Of a stretch of DNA of 64,000 nucleotides, positions 44,422 to 54,028 are shown one piece after another. The stretch is from Paraburkholderia tuberum STM678. GTDB lineage: Bacteria > Pseudomonadota > Gammaproteobacteria > Burkholderiales > Burkholderiaceae. Position numbers and translations under genes: made by a program. Every line of letters starts with the position of its first letter. Position 1 is the stretch's first letter. The DNA is taken from contig NZ_CADFGP010000018.1 in NCBI RefSeq assembly GCF_902833905.1, positions 62,001 to 126,000 of the forward strand. Direction: 5' to 3'. A model generated the notes under the pieces. The model was given only the letters and a program-made list of their open reading frames with translations. It did not search any database and was not told where the DNA came from.

Positions 44422-46095
44422 TCACATATTCGGATAGTTCGGACCGCCACCGCCTTCCGGCGTGACCCACACGATATTCTGCGTCGGGTCCTTGATATCG
44501 CAGGTCTTGCAGTGCACGCAGTTCTGCGCATTGATGACGAGCCGCTCGCTGCCATCGTCGTTCTTCACGAACTCGTACACTGCAGCGGGGCAATAACGCG
44601 CCTCCGGTCCCGCGTAGGTCTGCCAGTTCACGTTGACCGGCACGGTCGGATCCTTCAGCGTCAGGTGCGCCGGCTGATTTTCCTCGTGATTCGTGTTCGA
44701 GATGAACACCGAGGACAGCCGGTCGAACGTCAGCTTGCCGTCCGGCTTCGGATACGTGATCGGCTTGCACTGCGAAGCCGGCTTCAGCATCTCGTGATCG
44801 GAATGCTGATGATGCAGCGTCCACGGCACGTTGCCGCCGAGCAGCTTCTGCTCGAGACCGACCATCAGCGTGCCAAGGTAGAGACCCTTGCTCATCCACT
44901 GCTTGAAGTTACGCGCGCGATACAGCTCGGTGTAGAGCCACGACGTCTTGAACGCTTCCGGGTAGGCGCTCAGTTCGTCCGACTGACGGCCGGCCTGGAC
45001 GGCGTCGAACGCGGCATCGGCGGCGAGCATGCCGGTCTTGATCGCGGCGTGCGAACCCTTGATGCGCGACGCGTTCAGGAAGCCCGCGTCGTCGCCGACC
45101 AGGGCACCGCCCGGGAACACCAGCTTCGGCAACGACATCAGGCCGCCCGCGGTGATCGCGCGCGCGCCGTAGGACACGCGCTTGCCGCCTTCGAGAATCG
45201 CGCGGATCGCCGGATGCGTCTTGTAGCGCTGGAATTCCTCGAACGGCGACAGATACGGATTCGAATAGCCGAGGCCGACCACGAAGCCGACCACGACCTG
45301 GTTGTTGTCCATGTGGTAGAGGAACGAGCCGCCGTAGGTGTCGTTTTCGAGCGGCCAGCCGGCCGTGTGCATCACCAGACCCGGCTTGTGCTTCGCGGGA
45401 TCGATTTCCCACAACTCCTTGATGCCGAGGCCGTACACCTGCGGATCGACGCCGTCGCGCAGCTTGAACTTCTCGTTCAGCTGGCGGCCGAGGTGGCCGC
45501 GCGCGCCTTCGCAGAACAGCGTGTACTTCGCGTGCAGCTCCATGCCGAGCTGGAAGTTTTCGGTCGGTTCGCCGTCCTTGCCGATGCCCAGATTGCCGGT
45601 CGCGACGCCCTTGACCGAGCCGTCGTCGTTGTAGAGCACTTCGGCCGCCGGAAAGCCCGGGAATATCTCGACGCCGAGCGCTTCGGCCTGCTGACCCAGC
45701 CAGCGCGTCACGTTCGCGAGGCTGATCACGTAGTTGCCGTGGTTCTTGAAATTGTCCGGCAGCGCCCAGGTCGGCACGCTCTTCGAACCGGTTTCCGTCA
45801 GGAACAGGAAGCGGTCTTCGGTCACGTCGACCGTCAGCGGCGCGCCTTTTTCCTTCCAGTCCGGGATCAGCTCGGTCAGCGCGCGCGGGTCCATCACCGC
45901 GCCCGACAGAATATGGGCCCCGATCTCTGAGCCTTTTTCGAGTACGCACACGCCAATGTCAGCGCCTCGTTCGGCGGCGCGCTGCTTCAGGCGAATGGCC
46001 GCCGACAGGCCCGCAGGGCCGCCGCCGACGATGACGACGTCATACTCCATCGACTCGCGCGGGCCGTACTGCTCAATGAGACTTGCGGGGGTCAT
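44422..46095 (-). CDS. Electron transfer flavoprotein-ubiquinone oxidoreductase
   Basis: A 557-residue membrane-associated flavoprotein passing electrons from ETF to the quinone pool. FAD-binding GGGPAGLSAAIRLKQRA (~24-40), the quinone-site region ILSGAVMDPRAL, and a C-terminal 4Fe-4S ferredoxin domain with NCVHCKTCDIKDP. Start ATG at 46093-46095. Divergent from an SDR gene; acyl-CoA metabolism genes nearby fit its role. Confidence 0.95.
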   Translation of the reverse strand: MTPASLIEQYGPRESMEYDVVIVGGGPAGLSAAIRLKQRAAERGADIGVCVLEKGSEIGAHILSGAVMDPRALTELIPDWKEKGAPLTVDVTEDRFLFLTETGSKSVPTWALPDNFKNHGNYVISLANVTRWLGQQAEALGVEIFPGFPAAEVLYNDDGSVKGVATGNLGIGKDGEPTENFQLGMELHAKYTLFCEGARGHLGRQLNEKFKLRDGVDPQVYGLGIKELWEIDPAKHKPGLVMHTAGWPLENDTYGGSFLYHMDNNQVVVGFVVGLGYSNPYLSPFEEFQRYKTHPAIRAILEGGKRVSYGARAITAGGLMSLPKLVFPGGALVGDDAGFLNASRIKGSHAAIKTGMLAADAAFDAVQAGRQSDELSAYPEAFKTSWLYTELYRARNFKQWMSKGLYLGTLMVGLEQKLLGGNVPWTLHHQHSDHEMLKPASQCKPITYPKPDGKLTFDRLSSVFISNTNHEENQPAHLTLKDPTVPVNVNWQTYAGPEARYCPAAVYEFVKNDDGSERLVINAQNCVHCKTCDIKDPTQNIVWVTPEGGGGPNYPNM

Positions 46096-46188
46096 TGATG
46101 CTCCTCTTACCGTTAGAATGCTTTTTTCGGGTTCGTATTGTGGGCGATCGATTCCCGCGCCGCAACCCGAAATCCGCAGATTAGCACG

Positions 46189-46211
46189 ACCGTACTATTT
46201 CATGATACGGT
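46189..46211. promoter_or_regulatory. Inverted repeat in divergent ETF-QO/SDR promoter region
   Basis: ACCGTA, 11 bases, TACGGT: perfect 6-bp arms overlapping a possible rightward -10 (TATAGA, 46211-46216). It does not match operators I know for FadR, PsrA or LiuR, so its regulator is unknown. Part of the match could be chance. Confidence 0.35.
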
Positions 46212-46281
46212 ATAGACCCTTAGTCGGGTCCTACCGAACCCGTCAACCGCAGTTGTCACCACAACCGAACAAGGAAAGACA

Positions 46282-47058
46282 ATGGGCCGTTCGATCAATC
46301 TGGAAGGCAAGGTCGCGCTGATTACGGGCGCCTCGAGCGGGCTGGGCAAGCGCTTCGCGCAGGTGCTGTCGCAGGCGGGCGCGAAGGTCGTGCTGGCGAG
46401 CCGACGTACCGAGCGGCTCAAGGAGCTGCGCGCGGAAATCGAGGCGTCCGGCGGCGCCGCGCACGTCGTGTCGCTCGACGTGACCGACTATCAGAGCATC
46501 AAGTCGGCGGTCGCGCATGCGGAGACCGAGGCCGGCACCATCGATATCCTCGTCAACAACTCGGGCGTGTCGACCACGCAGAAGCTGTCCGAGGTCACGC
46601 CGGCGGACTTCGAATACGTGTTCGACACGAATACGCGCGGCGCGTTTTTCGTGGCGCAGGAAGTCGCCAAGCGCATGATCATGCGCGGCAACAACGCGCA
46701 GAAGCCGTCGTACCGGATCATCAACATCGCGTCGATGGCGGGCTTGCGCGTGCTGCCGCAAATCGGCCTGTATTCGATGAGCAAGGCCGCGGTCGTCCAC
46801 ATGACGAAGGCGATGGCGCTCGAGTGGGGCAAGCATGGCATCAATGTGAACGCGATCTGCCCCGGGTATATCGACACCGAGATCAACCATCACCACTGGT
46901 CGACCGATCAGGGCCAGAAACTCGTGGCGATGCTGCCGCGTCATCGGGTCGGCAAGCCGGAGGATCTCGATGGGCTGCTCCTGCTGCTCGCGGCGGATGA
47001 ATCGCAGTTCATCAACGGCTCGGTGATCGTCGCCGACGACGGCTTCGGACTCGCGTGA
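46282..47058 (+). CDS. SDR-family NAD(P)-dependent oxidoreductase
   Basis: A 258-residue Rossmann enzyme: cofactor motif TGASSGLGKRF (~14-24), NNSG (~93-96), catalytic Ser in INIASMAGL and YSMSK (~160-164). It probably reduces or oxidises a beta-hydroxyacyl or related substrate. It ends within four bases of the following open frame and only 56 bases before the thioesterase start, implying cotranscription with it. Confidence 0.9.
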   Translation: MGRSINLEGKVALITGASSGLGKRFAQVLSQAGAKVVLASRRTERLKELRAEIEASGGAAHVVSLDVTDYQSIKSAVAHAETEAGTIDILVNNSGVSTTQKLSEVTPADFEYVFDTNTRGAFFVAQEVAKRMIMRGNNAQKPSYRIINIASMAGLRVLPQIGLYSMSKAAVVHMTKAMALEWGKHGINVNAICPGYIDTEINHHHWSTDQGQKLVAMLPRHRVGKPEDLDGLLLLLAADESQFINGSVIVADDGFGLA

Positions 47059-47114
47059 GCGGGTCGTCCAAAGTTTCAAAAGCCAGGCAGAAAAAGGAAG
47101 AACGGAAGTACAGA

Positions 47115-47546
47115 ATGAGCGATTTTCACGCAGTTTTCGAAATGACGATGCCGATCCGCTGGGGCGACATGGACGCCTTCGGTCACGTCAACAACACGGT
47201 TTATTTCCGCTACATGGAGCAGGTGCGGATTTCCTGGTTCGAGCACATGGACTTTGTCGGCCAGCGCGCGCACGGGCAGGGGCCGGTGATCGTCAATGCG
47301 TCGATGGAGTTTCTGAAGCAACTGCACTATCCGGGCGACGTGATCGGCCGGATGTCGGTGGCGACACCGGGGCGCAGCAGCTTCGATACGGCTTTCGAGC
47401 TCCTGCGCGCCGATGAGCCGGATACGCTCTATGCGCGAGGCGCCGCGCGATGCGTGTGGATCGACTACGCGGCGGGCAAGTCGGTGCCGGTGCCTGACGT
47501 ACTGCGCGCGGCCATCGAGAGCGCGGCGCTCGTCAAGGCGGCCTGA
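47115..47546 (+). CDS. Acyl-CoA thioesterase, 4HBT hotdog fold
   Basis: A 143-residue thioesterase with the 4-hydroxybenzoyl-CoA thioesterase signature WGDMDAFGHVNNTVYFRYMEQVR (~15-37; the Asp is catalytic). Start at 47115 (MSDFHAVFEMTM) with a purine-rich GGAAGAACGGAAG upstream; the GTG at 47055 overlapping the SDR stop is a weaker choice. Likely clears acyl-CoAs formed or used by the preceding SDR. Confidence 0.88.
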   Translation: MSDFHAVFEMTMPIRWGDMDAFGHVNNTVYFRYMEQVRISWFEHMDFVGQRAHGQGPVIVNASMEFLKQLHYPGDVIGRMSVATPGRSSFDTAFELLRADEPDTLYARGAARCVWIDYAAGKSVPVPDVLRAAIESAALVKAA

Positions 47547-47590
47547 GCGCGCGGCTTGACAGCGCTGTCGCGCGCTTCAAACGCCCTCTC

Positions 47591-48136
47591 TCAATCCCCG
47601 AGCAGCCGCTGCAACAGCTCGGTCGCATTGCCCGTATCGTATTTGCGCATGAGCCGCGCGCGGTAGACGTCGACCGTGCGCGGGCTGATGTCGAGCACGC
47701 GGCCGATCTGCTTGCTGGTCTTGCCCGTCACCAGTTGCGCGGCGATTTCGCGCTCGCGTGGCGTCAGCTCCACCGCGACCCGCCGGGTTGCGCTCAAATC
47801 CTCGAAGGTCCAGACACCCGCCGCGTGCGGGTCGGTGCGCTGCTGCGCGCGGCCCGTCACGTGACACCAGAACAGCTCGCCGTTCGCGCGCTTCATGATC
47901 CGGTCGTCCGCGTAGCTGCCTTGCGCGGTCATGATCGGCGGAATGCGCGCGCCGATCCGCTCGAACTCGTCCGCCGATGGATACAACACCTGGAACGACT
48001 GACCGATCAGCGCGTCGCGCGCGTAGCCGAATATCGACGCTAGCTCGTCGTTGCAGTCTTCGATGGTCCGCTCGCGGGACAGCACGAGTCCGATCGGCGC
48101 GAGGTGAAACGCAGTGCGGTAATCCAGGGCGGGCAT
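47591..48136 (-). CDS. PAS-LuxR response regulator-like transcription factor
   Basis: About 181 residues: an N-terminal PAS domain (FHLAPIGLVLSRERTIEDCNDELASIFGY) and a C-terminal LuxR/FixJ HTH (ELTPREREIAAQLVTGKTSKQIG, then ISPRTVDVYRARLMRK). Start at 48134-48136 (MPALDY); an ATG at 48179-48181 would add 15 residues and neither has a clear ribosome binding site. Divergent from scoAB, so it may regulate ketone-body use (inference). Confidence 0.82.
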   Translation of the reverse strand: MPALDYRTAFHLAPIGLVLSRERTIEDCNDELASIFGYARDALIGQSFQVLYPSADEFERIGARIPPIMTAQGSYADDRIMKRANGELFWCHVTGRAQQRTDPHAAGVWTFEDLSATRRVAVELTPREREIAAQLVTGKTSKQIGRVLDISPRTVDVYRARLMRKYDTGNATELLQRLLGD

Positions 48137-48355
48137 GGGCGGGAGGCAAGTACTTATGTATTTTTGCGTATTGTGCCGCATGGCGGGCCCAGCGTACTCT
48201 TTCGCGCAGATGACAACGCGGCTCAAGCTGCGGATGACTAGAATGACGTAGCGGTATCGTGAGGCGACGTGAAGTTCGCCCGTTGCGATATCAGCCGCAA
48301 TGATCCGGCGGCCTGCGTACACGTTTCGGGTTTCCATAGAGGAAGGGACATACAG

Positions 48356-49060
48356 ATGAACAAGGTCTATCCAGGCGCCGCCGAGGCGCTGAAGGACATC
48401 GTCAAGGACGGGCAGACGTTCGCCGTCGGCGGCTTCGGGCTGTGCGGCATTCCTGAGGCGCTGATCGCTGCGCTGCGCGATTCGAAGGTGCAGGGCATCA
48501 CGTGCATCAGCAACAACGCGGGCGTCGACGGTTTCGGCCTCGGCCTGCTGCTCGAGACGCGTCAGATCAAGAAAATGATCTCGTCGTACGTCGGCGAAAA
48601 CAAGGAGTTCGAGCGCCAGTACCTGGCCGGCGAACTCGAGCTCGAATTCACGCCGCAAGGCACGCTCGCCGAGAAGCTGCGCGCGGGCGGCTCGGGCATC
48701 CCGGCGTTTTTCACGAACACCGGCTACGGCACGCAGATCGCCGAGGGCAAGGAAACCCGCCAGTTCGGCGAGAACCACTACGTGCTCGAACATTCGCTGA
48801 CCGCCGATGTCGCGCTCGTCAAGGCATGGAAGGCCGACAAGGCCGGCAACCTGATCTATCGCCGCACCGCGCGCAACTTCAATCCGATGTGCGCGATGGC
48901 GGGCCGCATCACCGTCGCGGAAGTCGAAGAGATCGTCGAAGTGGGCGAGCTCGATCCGGACGCGATCCATACGCCTGGCATCTTCGTGCAGCGCATCGTG
49001 CTGAATGCGCATCCGGAAAAACGCATCGAACAACGCGTCGTCCGCGCGAAAGGAGACTGA
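48356..49060 (+). CDS. scoA: 3-oxoacid CoA-transferase subunit A
   Basis: A 234-residue CoA-transferase alpha subunit with the family loop VGGFGLCGIPEALI (~27-40) and SNNAGVDGFGLGLLL. It pairs with the downstream subunit to move CoA from succinyl-CoA to acetoacetate or a related 3-oxoacid. GAGGAAGGGA precedes the ATG. The beta gene begins three bases after its stop. Confidence 0.93.
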   Translation: MNKVYPGAAEALKDIVKDGQTFAVGGFGLCGIPEALIAALRDSKVQGITCISNNAGVDGFGLGLLLETRQIKKMISSYVGENKEFERQYLAGELELEFTPQGTLAEKLRAGGSGIPAFFTNTGYGTQIAEGKETRQFGENHYVLEHSLTADVALVKAWKADKAGNLIYRRTARNFNPMCAMAGRITVAEVEEIVEVGELDPDAIHTPGIFVQRIVLNAHPEKRIEQRVVRAKGD

Positions 49061-49062
49061 TC

Positions 49063-49704
49063 ATGGCATGGACTCGTGACGAAATGGCCGCGCGCGCGGC
49101 GAAGGAACTGCAGGACGGCTTTTACGTGAACCTCGGCATCGGCTTGCCGACGCTGGTCGCGAACCACGTGCCGGCGGGCGTCGAAGTGTGGCTGCAGTCG
49201 GAGAACGGTCTGCTCGGTATCGGCCCGTCGCCGACCGAAGACGAAGTCGACGCCGACCTGATCAACGCCGGCAAGCAAACGGTGACGACGCTGCCCGGTT
49301 CGTCGATTTTCTCGTCGGCGGATTCGTTCGCGATGATTCGCGGCGGCCACATCAATCTCGCGATTCTCGGTGCGATGCAGATCAGCAGCAAGGGCGATCT
49401 CGCGAACTGGATGATCCCGGGCAAGATGATCAAGGGCATGGGCGGCGCGATGGACCTGGTCGCGGGCGTCAAGCGCGTGGTCGTGCTGATGGAGCATGTC
49501 GCGAAGGGCGATCAGCACAAGATCCTCGAAGAATGCACGCTGCCGCTGACGGGCGTGGGTGTGGTCGACGAGATCATCACCGATCTCGGCGTGATCGAAG
49601 TGACCGAAAACGGCTTGAAAGTGACCGAACTCGCGCCGGGTGTGAGCGTCGACGAAATCAAGGCGAAAACCGGCGCGCCGCTCGATGTGAGCGCGGTGAG
49701 CTGA
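49063..49704 (+). CDS. scoB: 3-oxoacid CoA-transferase subunit B
   Basis: A 213-residue beta subunit. The catalytic glutamate lies in SENGLLGIGP (~46-55); VNLGIGLPTLVA and PGKMIKGMGGAMDLVAG are typical. AAAGGAG overlaps the end of scoA, so translation is coupled. A strong terminator follows 60 bases downstream. Confidence 0.94.
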   Translation: MAWTRDEMAARAAKELQDGFYVNLGIGLPTLVANHVPAGVEVWLQSENGLLGIGPSPTEDEVDADLINAGKQTVTTLPGSSIFSSADSFAMIRGGHINLAILGAMQISSKGDLANWMIPGKMIKGMGGAMDLVAGVKRVVVLMEHVAKGDQHKILEECTLPLTGVGVVDEIITDLGVIEVTENGLKVTELAPGVSVDEIKAKTGAPLDVSAVS

Positions 49705-49764
49705 CGCGGGTTGAAACGCCGCTGCGCGCGTCGGCGCGACCGCGCGGCGGCAACGGTGTGTTCC

Positions 49765-49801
49765 GGACGGGCGAGACGCGAGTCTCGCCCGTTCTGTTTT
49801 T
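49765..49801 (+). terminator. Intrinsic terminator after scoB
   Basis: GGACGGGCGAGAC pairs with GTCTCGCCCGTTC (one G-U) around GCGA and is followed by TGTTTTT. Confidence 0.9.
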
Positions 49802-49931
49802 GGCGCGCGGCGGCGGATGCGCCGGACGGTTGGATCGACTTTCCTAAGCCTTCTGGCCGATGCTTGCCGCGCGACGAAGCGGTTTACAATCGTTCGCAGC
49901 CCAATCCGCAGCGTCTTTGCAAGGACACCAG

Positions 49932-50828
49932 ATGACCGCAACGACTTCCGCTTCCACCACCGGGCGGCCCGCGCCGCGTCAACGTTACGTGCGGTGCGCG
50001 AGCCCTGCCGGCCTGCATCGCGTCGCCTATACCGAGTGGGGCGACCCGGACAATCCGCGCGTGTTGCTGTGCGTGCACGGACTCACGCGATCGGGGCGCG
50101 ATTTCGACCGCCTCGCCGCCAACTTCGCGGACACCTATCGCGTGGTGTGCCCGGACGTGGTTGGCCGGGGCTTGTCGTCGTGGCTCGCGAACCCCAACTT
50201 ATACGCGGTGCCGCAGTACGTCGCCGACATGGTCACACTGATCGCGCGGCTCGACGTCGACACCGTCGACTGGTTCGGCACCTCGATGGGCGGCCTGATC
50301 GGCATGGGGCTCGCCGGCCTGCCGGACACGCCGATCCGCAAGCTGCTGCTGAACGACGTCGGGCCGCATCTGGAGCCGGTCGCGGTCAAGCGCATCGGCG
50401 ATTACCTTGGCAAGCCCGCACGCTTCGAAACGCTGCAGCAGGGCGTTGACTATGCCGCGCAGCTCGCGCAGAGCTTCGGACCGCTGACTCCGGACGAATG
50501 GCGCGAAATCAATACGCCGTTGCTGCGCGAAGAGGACGGCGCATGGGTGCTGCGCTATGACCCGCGCATCGCGCAGCCGTTCGCGGCGGTCACCGAGGAA
50601 GCGGCGAAGCTCGGCGAGGCGGCGCTGTGGCATTCGCTCGCGTCGTTCCAGGGGCCGGTGCTGGTGGTGCGCGGCGAGCAGTCGGATTTGCTGTCGCGTG
50701 AAACGGTCGCGAAGATGGTGTCGACCGCGCGTGCCGCATCGAGCGTGGAGATCGCCGGCGTCGGGCATGCGCCGGCGTTCCTGGCGGCGGACCAGATCGC
50801 GCTCGCGAGGGAGTTCTTCATCGGTTAG
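49932..50828 (+). CDS. Alpha/beta hydrolase
   Basis: A 298-residue hydrolase: CVHGLTRSGRDFD (~48-60, oxyanion region), nucleophile elbow GTSMGG (~115-120), and a C-terminal GVGHAPAFL with the catalytic His. Start at 49932 (MTATTSAS). The gap to the RidA gene is 97 bases. Substrate not deducible. Confidence 0.87.
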   Translation: MTATTSASTTGRPAPRQRYVRCASPAGLHRVAYTEWGDPDNPRVLLCVHGLTRSGRDFDRLAANFADTYRVVCPDVVGRGLSSWLANPNLYAVPQYVADMVTLIARLDVDTVDWFGTSMGGLIGMGLAGLPDTPIRKLLLNDVGPHLEPVAVKRIGDYLGKPARFETLQQGVDYAAQLAQSFGPLTPDEWREINTPLLREEDGAWVLRYDPRIAQPFAAVTEEAAKLGEAALWHSLASFQGPVLVVRGEQSDLLSRETVAKMVSTARAASSVEIAGVGHAPAFLAADQIALAREFFIG

Positions 50829-50925
50829 GCCGCGAACGCGTCATAATATTGAGTTCCGCATGACGATTTCATCGGCAGTGTCGTGTGGGACGTAGTTCGA
50901 TTAACCCCTCAGCTCAGGACTTTTC

Positions 50926-51279
50926 ATGGCAGTCATTCGTTATCACGTCGGCAAGCGTCTCTCGGAAATGGCCGTGCACAACGGCACCGTGTACCTCGCG
51001 GGTCAGATCGCCGAAGACGACGATCTGGACATCGCCGGCCAGACGCGCGAAGTGCTCGGCCACATCGACCGTCTGCTCGCCGAAGCGAACAGCGACAAGT
51101 CGCTGTTGCTGTCGGTGCAGATCTATATCTCGGACATGGCGCATTTCGCCGGCATGAACGCCGTGTGGGACGAGTGGGTCGCGCAGGGCGACACGCCGCC
51201 GCGCGCGACCGTCGAGGCAAAGCTTGCGAATCCGAAGTGCCTCGTCGAAATCGTCGTGATCGCGGCGCAGCGCAACTGA
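50926..51279 (+). CDS. RidA/YjgF-family protein
   Basis: A 117-residue protein with VYLAGQIAEDDDLDIAGQTREVL (~22-44) and PPRATVEAKLANPKCLVEI, the family's active-site region including the conserved Arg. RidA-type enzymes deaminate reactive enamine/imine intermediates. Followed closely by relA on the same strand. Confidence 0.9.
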   Translation: MAVIRYHVGKRLSEMAVHNGTVYLAGQIAEDDDLDIAGQTREVLGHIDRLLAEANSDKSLLLSVQIYISDMAHFAGMNAVWDEWVAQGDTPPRATVEAKLANPKCLVEIVVIAAQRN

Positions 51280-51348
51280 GTCGCGGCCGTCCGGCAGCAC
51301 CGTGGTTGATTTTCCGTTGAATCGTCTGGCCCGGCGGGCCGTCGCACC

Positions 51349-53592
51349 ATGAACACCGATACCGTTCCGAGCGCGCCTCATCCCCATCGTTCCTTCGACG
51401 AAGCGATGGCGTTCGTGCGCGAACATGCGGGCGAGGTGCGGCTGTCGTCGGGCGAATTGCTCGCGGATCACGCGGCGGGCACCGCGTCGATCATGCGCAA
51501 GCTCAACGTCGATCCGCCGGCGGTGCTGGCCGCTGCGCTGTTTGCGCTGACACCGCATCTGCGCGATCCGGAGCGCGTGATCGCCGACGACTTCGGCGAA
51601 GAAGTCGCCCAACTGGTCGGCGACGTACGCAAGCTGCTGCGGCTCGGCACGGTCAGTTTGCGCGCGGCGCAAAACGCGATGCCCGAGGCCGGGCGTGACG
51701 CGCAGGCTGCGCGCCGCGTGCAGGTCGAGGCGCTGCGCAAAATGCTGCTCGCGTTCGCGCAAGACATTCGCGTCGTGCTGATCCGCCTCGCGTCGCGGCT
51801 GCAAACGCTGCGTTATTACGCGGCCGCGAAGCTCGCGCCGTCGCCCGACGTCGCACGCGAAACGCTCGATATCTACGCGCCGCTCGCGAACCGCCTCGGC
51901 ATCTGGCAATTGAAGTGGGAGCTCGAGGACCTCGCGTTCCGTTTCGAGGAGCCGGACACCTACAAGCGCATCGCGAAACTGCTCGACGAGAAGCGCGTCG
52001 AGCGCGAGAGCTATGTCGCGCAGGCGATCGAACGCCTGCAGCAAGAGCTGGCTGCCGCGCATATCCGCGCGGAAGTGAGCGGTCGGCCGAAGCATATCTA
52101 CAGCATCTGGCGCAAGATGCGCGGCAAGGAGCTGGACTTCGCCGAGCTGTACGACGTGCGCGCGTTTCGCGTGATCGTGCCGGACATCAAGGACTGCTAC
52201 ACCGTGCTCGGCATCGTGCACAACCTGTGGCAGCCGGTGCCGAAGGAGTTCGACGATTACATCTCCCGGCCGAAGCCGAACGGCTACAAGTCGCTGCACA
52301 CCGTCGTGATCGGCGACGACGGCCGCGCGTTCGAAGTGCAGATCCGCACGCAGGAAATGCATCGCTTCGCCGAATACGGCGTGGCCGCGCACTGGCGCTA
52401 CAAGGAAGCGGGTGCGCGCGGCTATGGCGGCACGTTCACCGCGAGCGAGAAATACGACGAGAAGATCGCCTGGCTGCGACAGTTGCTCGCGTGGAAGGAC
52501 GAAGTCTCCGAGGCCGAGCATGGCGAAGCGGGCTCGGCACAGCCGTGGGAGCAGTTGCGCCAGGCCACGCTCGACGACGATCACATCTACGTGCTGACGC
52601 CGCAGGCGCGCGTGATTCCGTTGCCGCACGGCGCGACGCCGATCGACTTCGCATTTCACCTGCACAGCGAGCTTGGGCATCGTTGCCGCGGCGCGCGCGT
52701 CGACGGCGCGATGGTGCCGCTCAACACGCCGCTGCAGAACGGCCAGACGGTCGAGATCGTGGCGGTGAAGGAGGGCGGTCCGTCGCGCGACTGGCTTAAT
52801 CCGCAACTTGGCTATTTGCAAAGCCCGCGCGCGCGGCAGAAGGTGCGCGCGTGGTTCAACGCGGTGGAGTTACAGGAGCACATCGCGAACGGTCGCGCGA
52901 TGGTTGAAAAAACCCTGCAGCGCGAAGGCAAGACCTCGGTCAATCTCGATCAACTGGCCGCGCGGCTCGGTTTCAAGACCACCGACGACCTGTTCTCCGT
53001 GGTCGGCAAGGAGGAGTTCAGTCTGAGGCTCGTCGAGCAGGCGTTGCAGGATGCGCCGCCGCCCGAGCCCGAGGTCGATGCGCCGGAGAAGTTCGAGAAA
53101 CGCAGCAGCGGCGCGAGCGTCGCGCGCGGCGCATCCACGGGGGTGCTGGTGGTCGGCGTCGATGCGTTGCTCACCCAGCTCGCGCGCTGCTGCCGGCCGG
53201 CGCCGCCCGACGACATCTGCGGATTCGTTACGCGAGGCAAGGGCATGTCGGTTCATCGCAGCGACTGCGCGACGTTCCGCCGGATGGCGGAGCGCGCGCC
53301 GGAGCGCGTGCTTCAGACGGCGTGGTCGGCGGACGTGATGAGCGGCCGCGGCCATTCCGTCTACCCGGTCGACCTCAGCATCGAGGCGACGGACCGGCAA
53401 GGTCTGCTGCGCGATATCTCCGAAGTATTCGCGCGGGAAAAGATGAACGTGATCGGCGTAAAGACGCAATCGCGCCGCAATGCCGCGTTCATGCAATTTA
53501 CCGTCGAGGTGTCGAGCTCCGAGCAGATTCAGCGCGCGTGCACGCTGCTGGGCGAGATCACGGGTGTCGTGCGCGCGACGCGCAAGAACTGA
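51349..53592 (+). CDS. relA: GTP pyrophosphokinase RelA
   Basis: A 747-residue long RelA/SpoT homologue. The HD hydrolase domain is present but degenerate (FALTPHLRD where SpoT has the metal-binding HDxxED), so hydrolysis is probably lost. The synthetase domain has SGRPKHIYSIWRKM and the acidic EFDDYI (ExDD, the RelA form), plus PNGYKSLHT. A TGS domain (VLTPQARVIPLPHGATPIDFAF) and a C-terminal ACT/RRM domain (IEATDRQGLLRDISEVFA) follow. Makes (p)ppGpp on stalled ribosomes. Confidence 0.94.
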   Translation: MNTDTVPSAPHPHRSFDEAMAFVREHAGEVRLSSGELLADHAAGTASIMRKLNVDPPAVLAAALFALTPHLRDPERVIADDFGEEVAQLVGDVRKLLRLGTVSLRAAQNAMPEAGRDAQAARRVQVEALRKMLLAFAQDIRVVLIRLASRLQTLRYYAAAKLAPSPDVARETLDIYAPLANRLGIWQLKWELEDLAFRFEEPDTYKRIAKLLDEKRVERESYVAQAIERLQQELAAAHIRAEVSGRPKHIYSIWRKMRGKELDFAELYDVRAFRVIVPDIKDCYTVLGIVHNLWQPVPKEFDDYISRPKPNGYKSLHTVVIGDDGRAFEVQIRTQEMHRFAEYGVAAHWRYKEAGARGYGGTFTASEKYDEKIAWLRQLLAWKDEVSEAEHGEAGSAQPWEQLRQATLDDDHIYVLTPQARVIPLPHGATPIDFAFHLHSELGHRCRGARVDGAMVPLNTPLQNGQTVEIVAVKEGGPSRDWLNPQLGYLQSPRARQKVRAWFNAVELQEHIANGRAMVEKTLQREGKTSVNLDQLAARLGFKTTDDLFSVVGKEEFSLRLVEQALQDAPPPEPEVDAPEKFEKRSSGASVARGASTGVLVVGVDALLTQLARCCRPAPPDDICGFVTRGKGMSVHRSDCATFRRMAERAPERVLQTAWSADVMSGRGHSVYPVDLSIEATDRQGLLRDISEVFAREKMNVIGVKTQSRRNAAFMQFTVEVSSSEQIQRACTLLGEITGVVRATRKN

Positions 53593-53697
53593 GGCGCGGG
53601 CGGTTGGAAAAAGCCTCGCTAGTGGCGCGACGGATTAAAGTCGCTGCATAAAAGTACTTGCCAAGCTGCGCTATACCCCATATACTCTCGTTTCTTC

Positions 53698-53774
53698 AGG
53701 CTCGTAGCTCAGCTGGTTAGAGCACCACCTTGACATGGTGGGGGTCGTTGGTTCGAGTCCAATCGAGCCTACCA
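53698..53774 (+). tRNA. tRNA-Val (GAC)
   Basis: A 77-nt cloverleaf: acceptor AGGCTCG/CGAGCCT, anticodon stem CCACC/GGTGG with loop TTGACAT (anticodon GAC), TTCGAGT in the T arm, and an encoded CCA end. Confidence 0.96.
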
Positions 53775-53936
53775 ACGAAAATGAAATTCCGGCCTCGCTG
53801 GGGTTTCGCAAACTGCAGTAAGCGCTTTGAGCGCAAAAAGGCGAATACGGTTATGACACCGCGAACGTTGACCGAAACCACTTCGGAACGACGCTAGTCG
53901 AGGACCACTTTCGCCAGTGAAGTTTGCATAAAATGT

Positions 53937-53974
53937 GAATGCGGCCCCTCGAAAGCGGGGCCGCATTTTTTTTA
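53937..53974 (+). terminator. Intrinsic terminator upstream of thrS
   Basis: AATGCGGCCCC pairs with GGGGCCGCATT around TCGAAAGC, followed by eight T. It ends the tRNA-Val transcript 55 bases before thrS, or acts in the thrS leader. Confidence 0.9.
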
Positions 53975-54028
53975 TCTTTTTGACCCTGGTTGTATGTGCC
54001 GCCGCCGGTCGGCACCACGGAGAACGCA

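Noticed and set aside
48137..49033. 480-codon reading of the PAS-LuxR gene
   Set aside because: The extra part lies opposite scoA and reads as Arg/Asp-rich shadow sequence.
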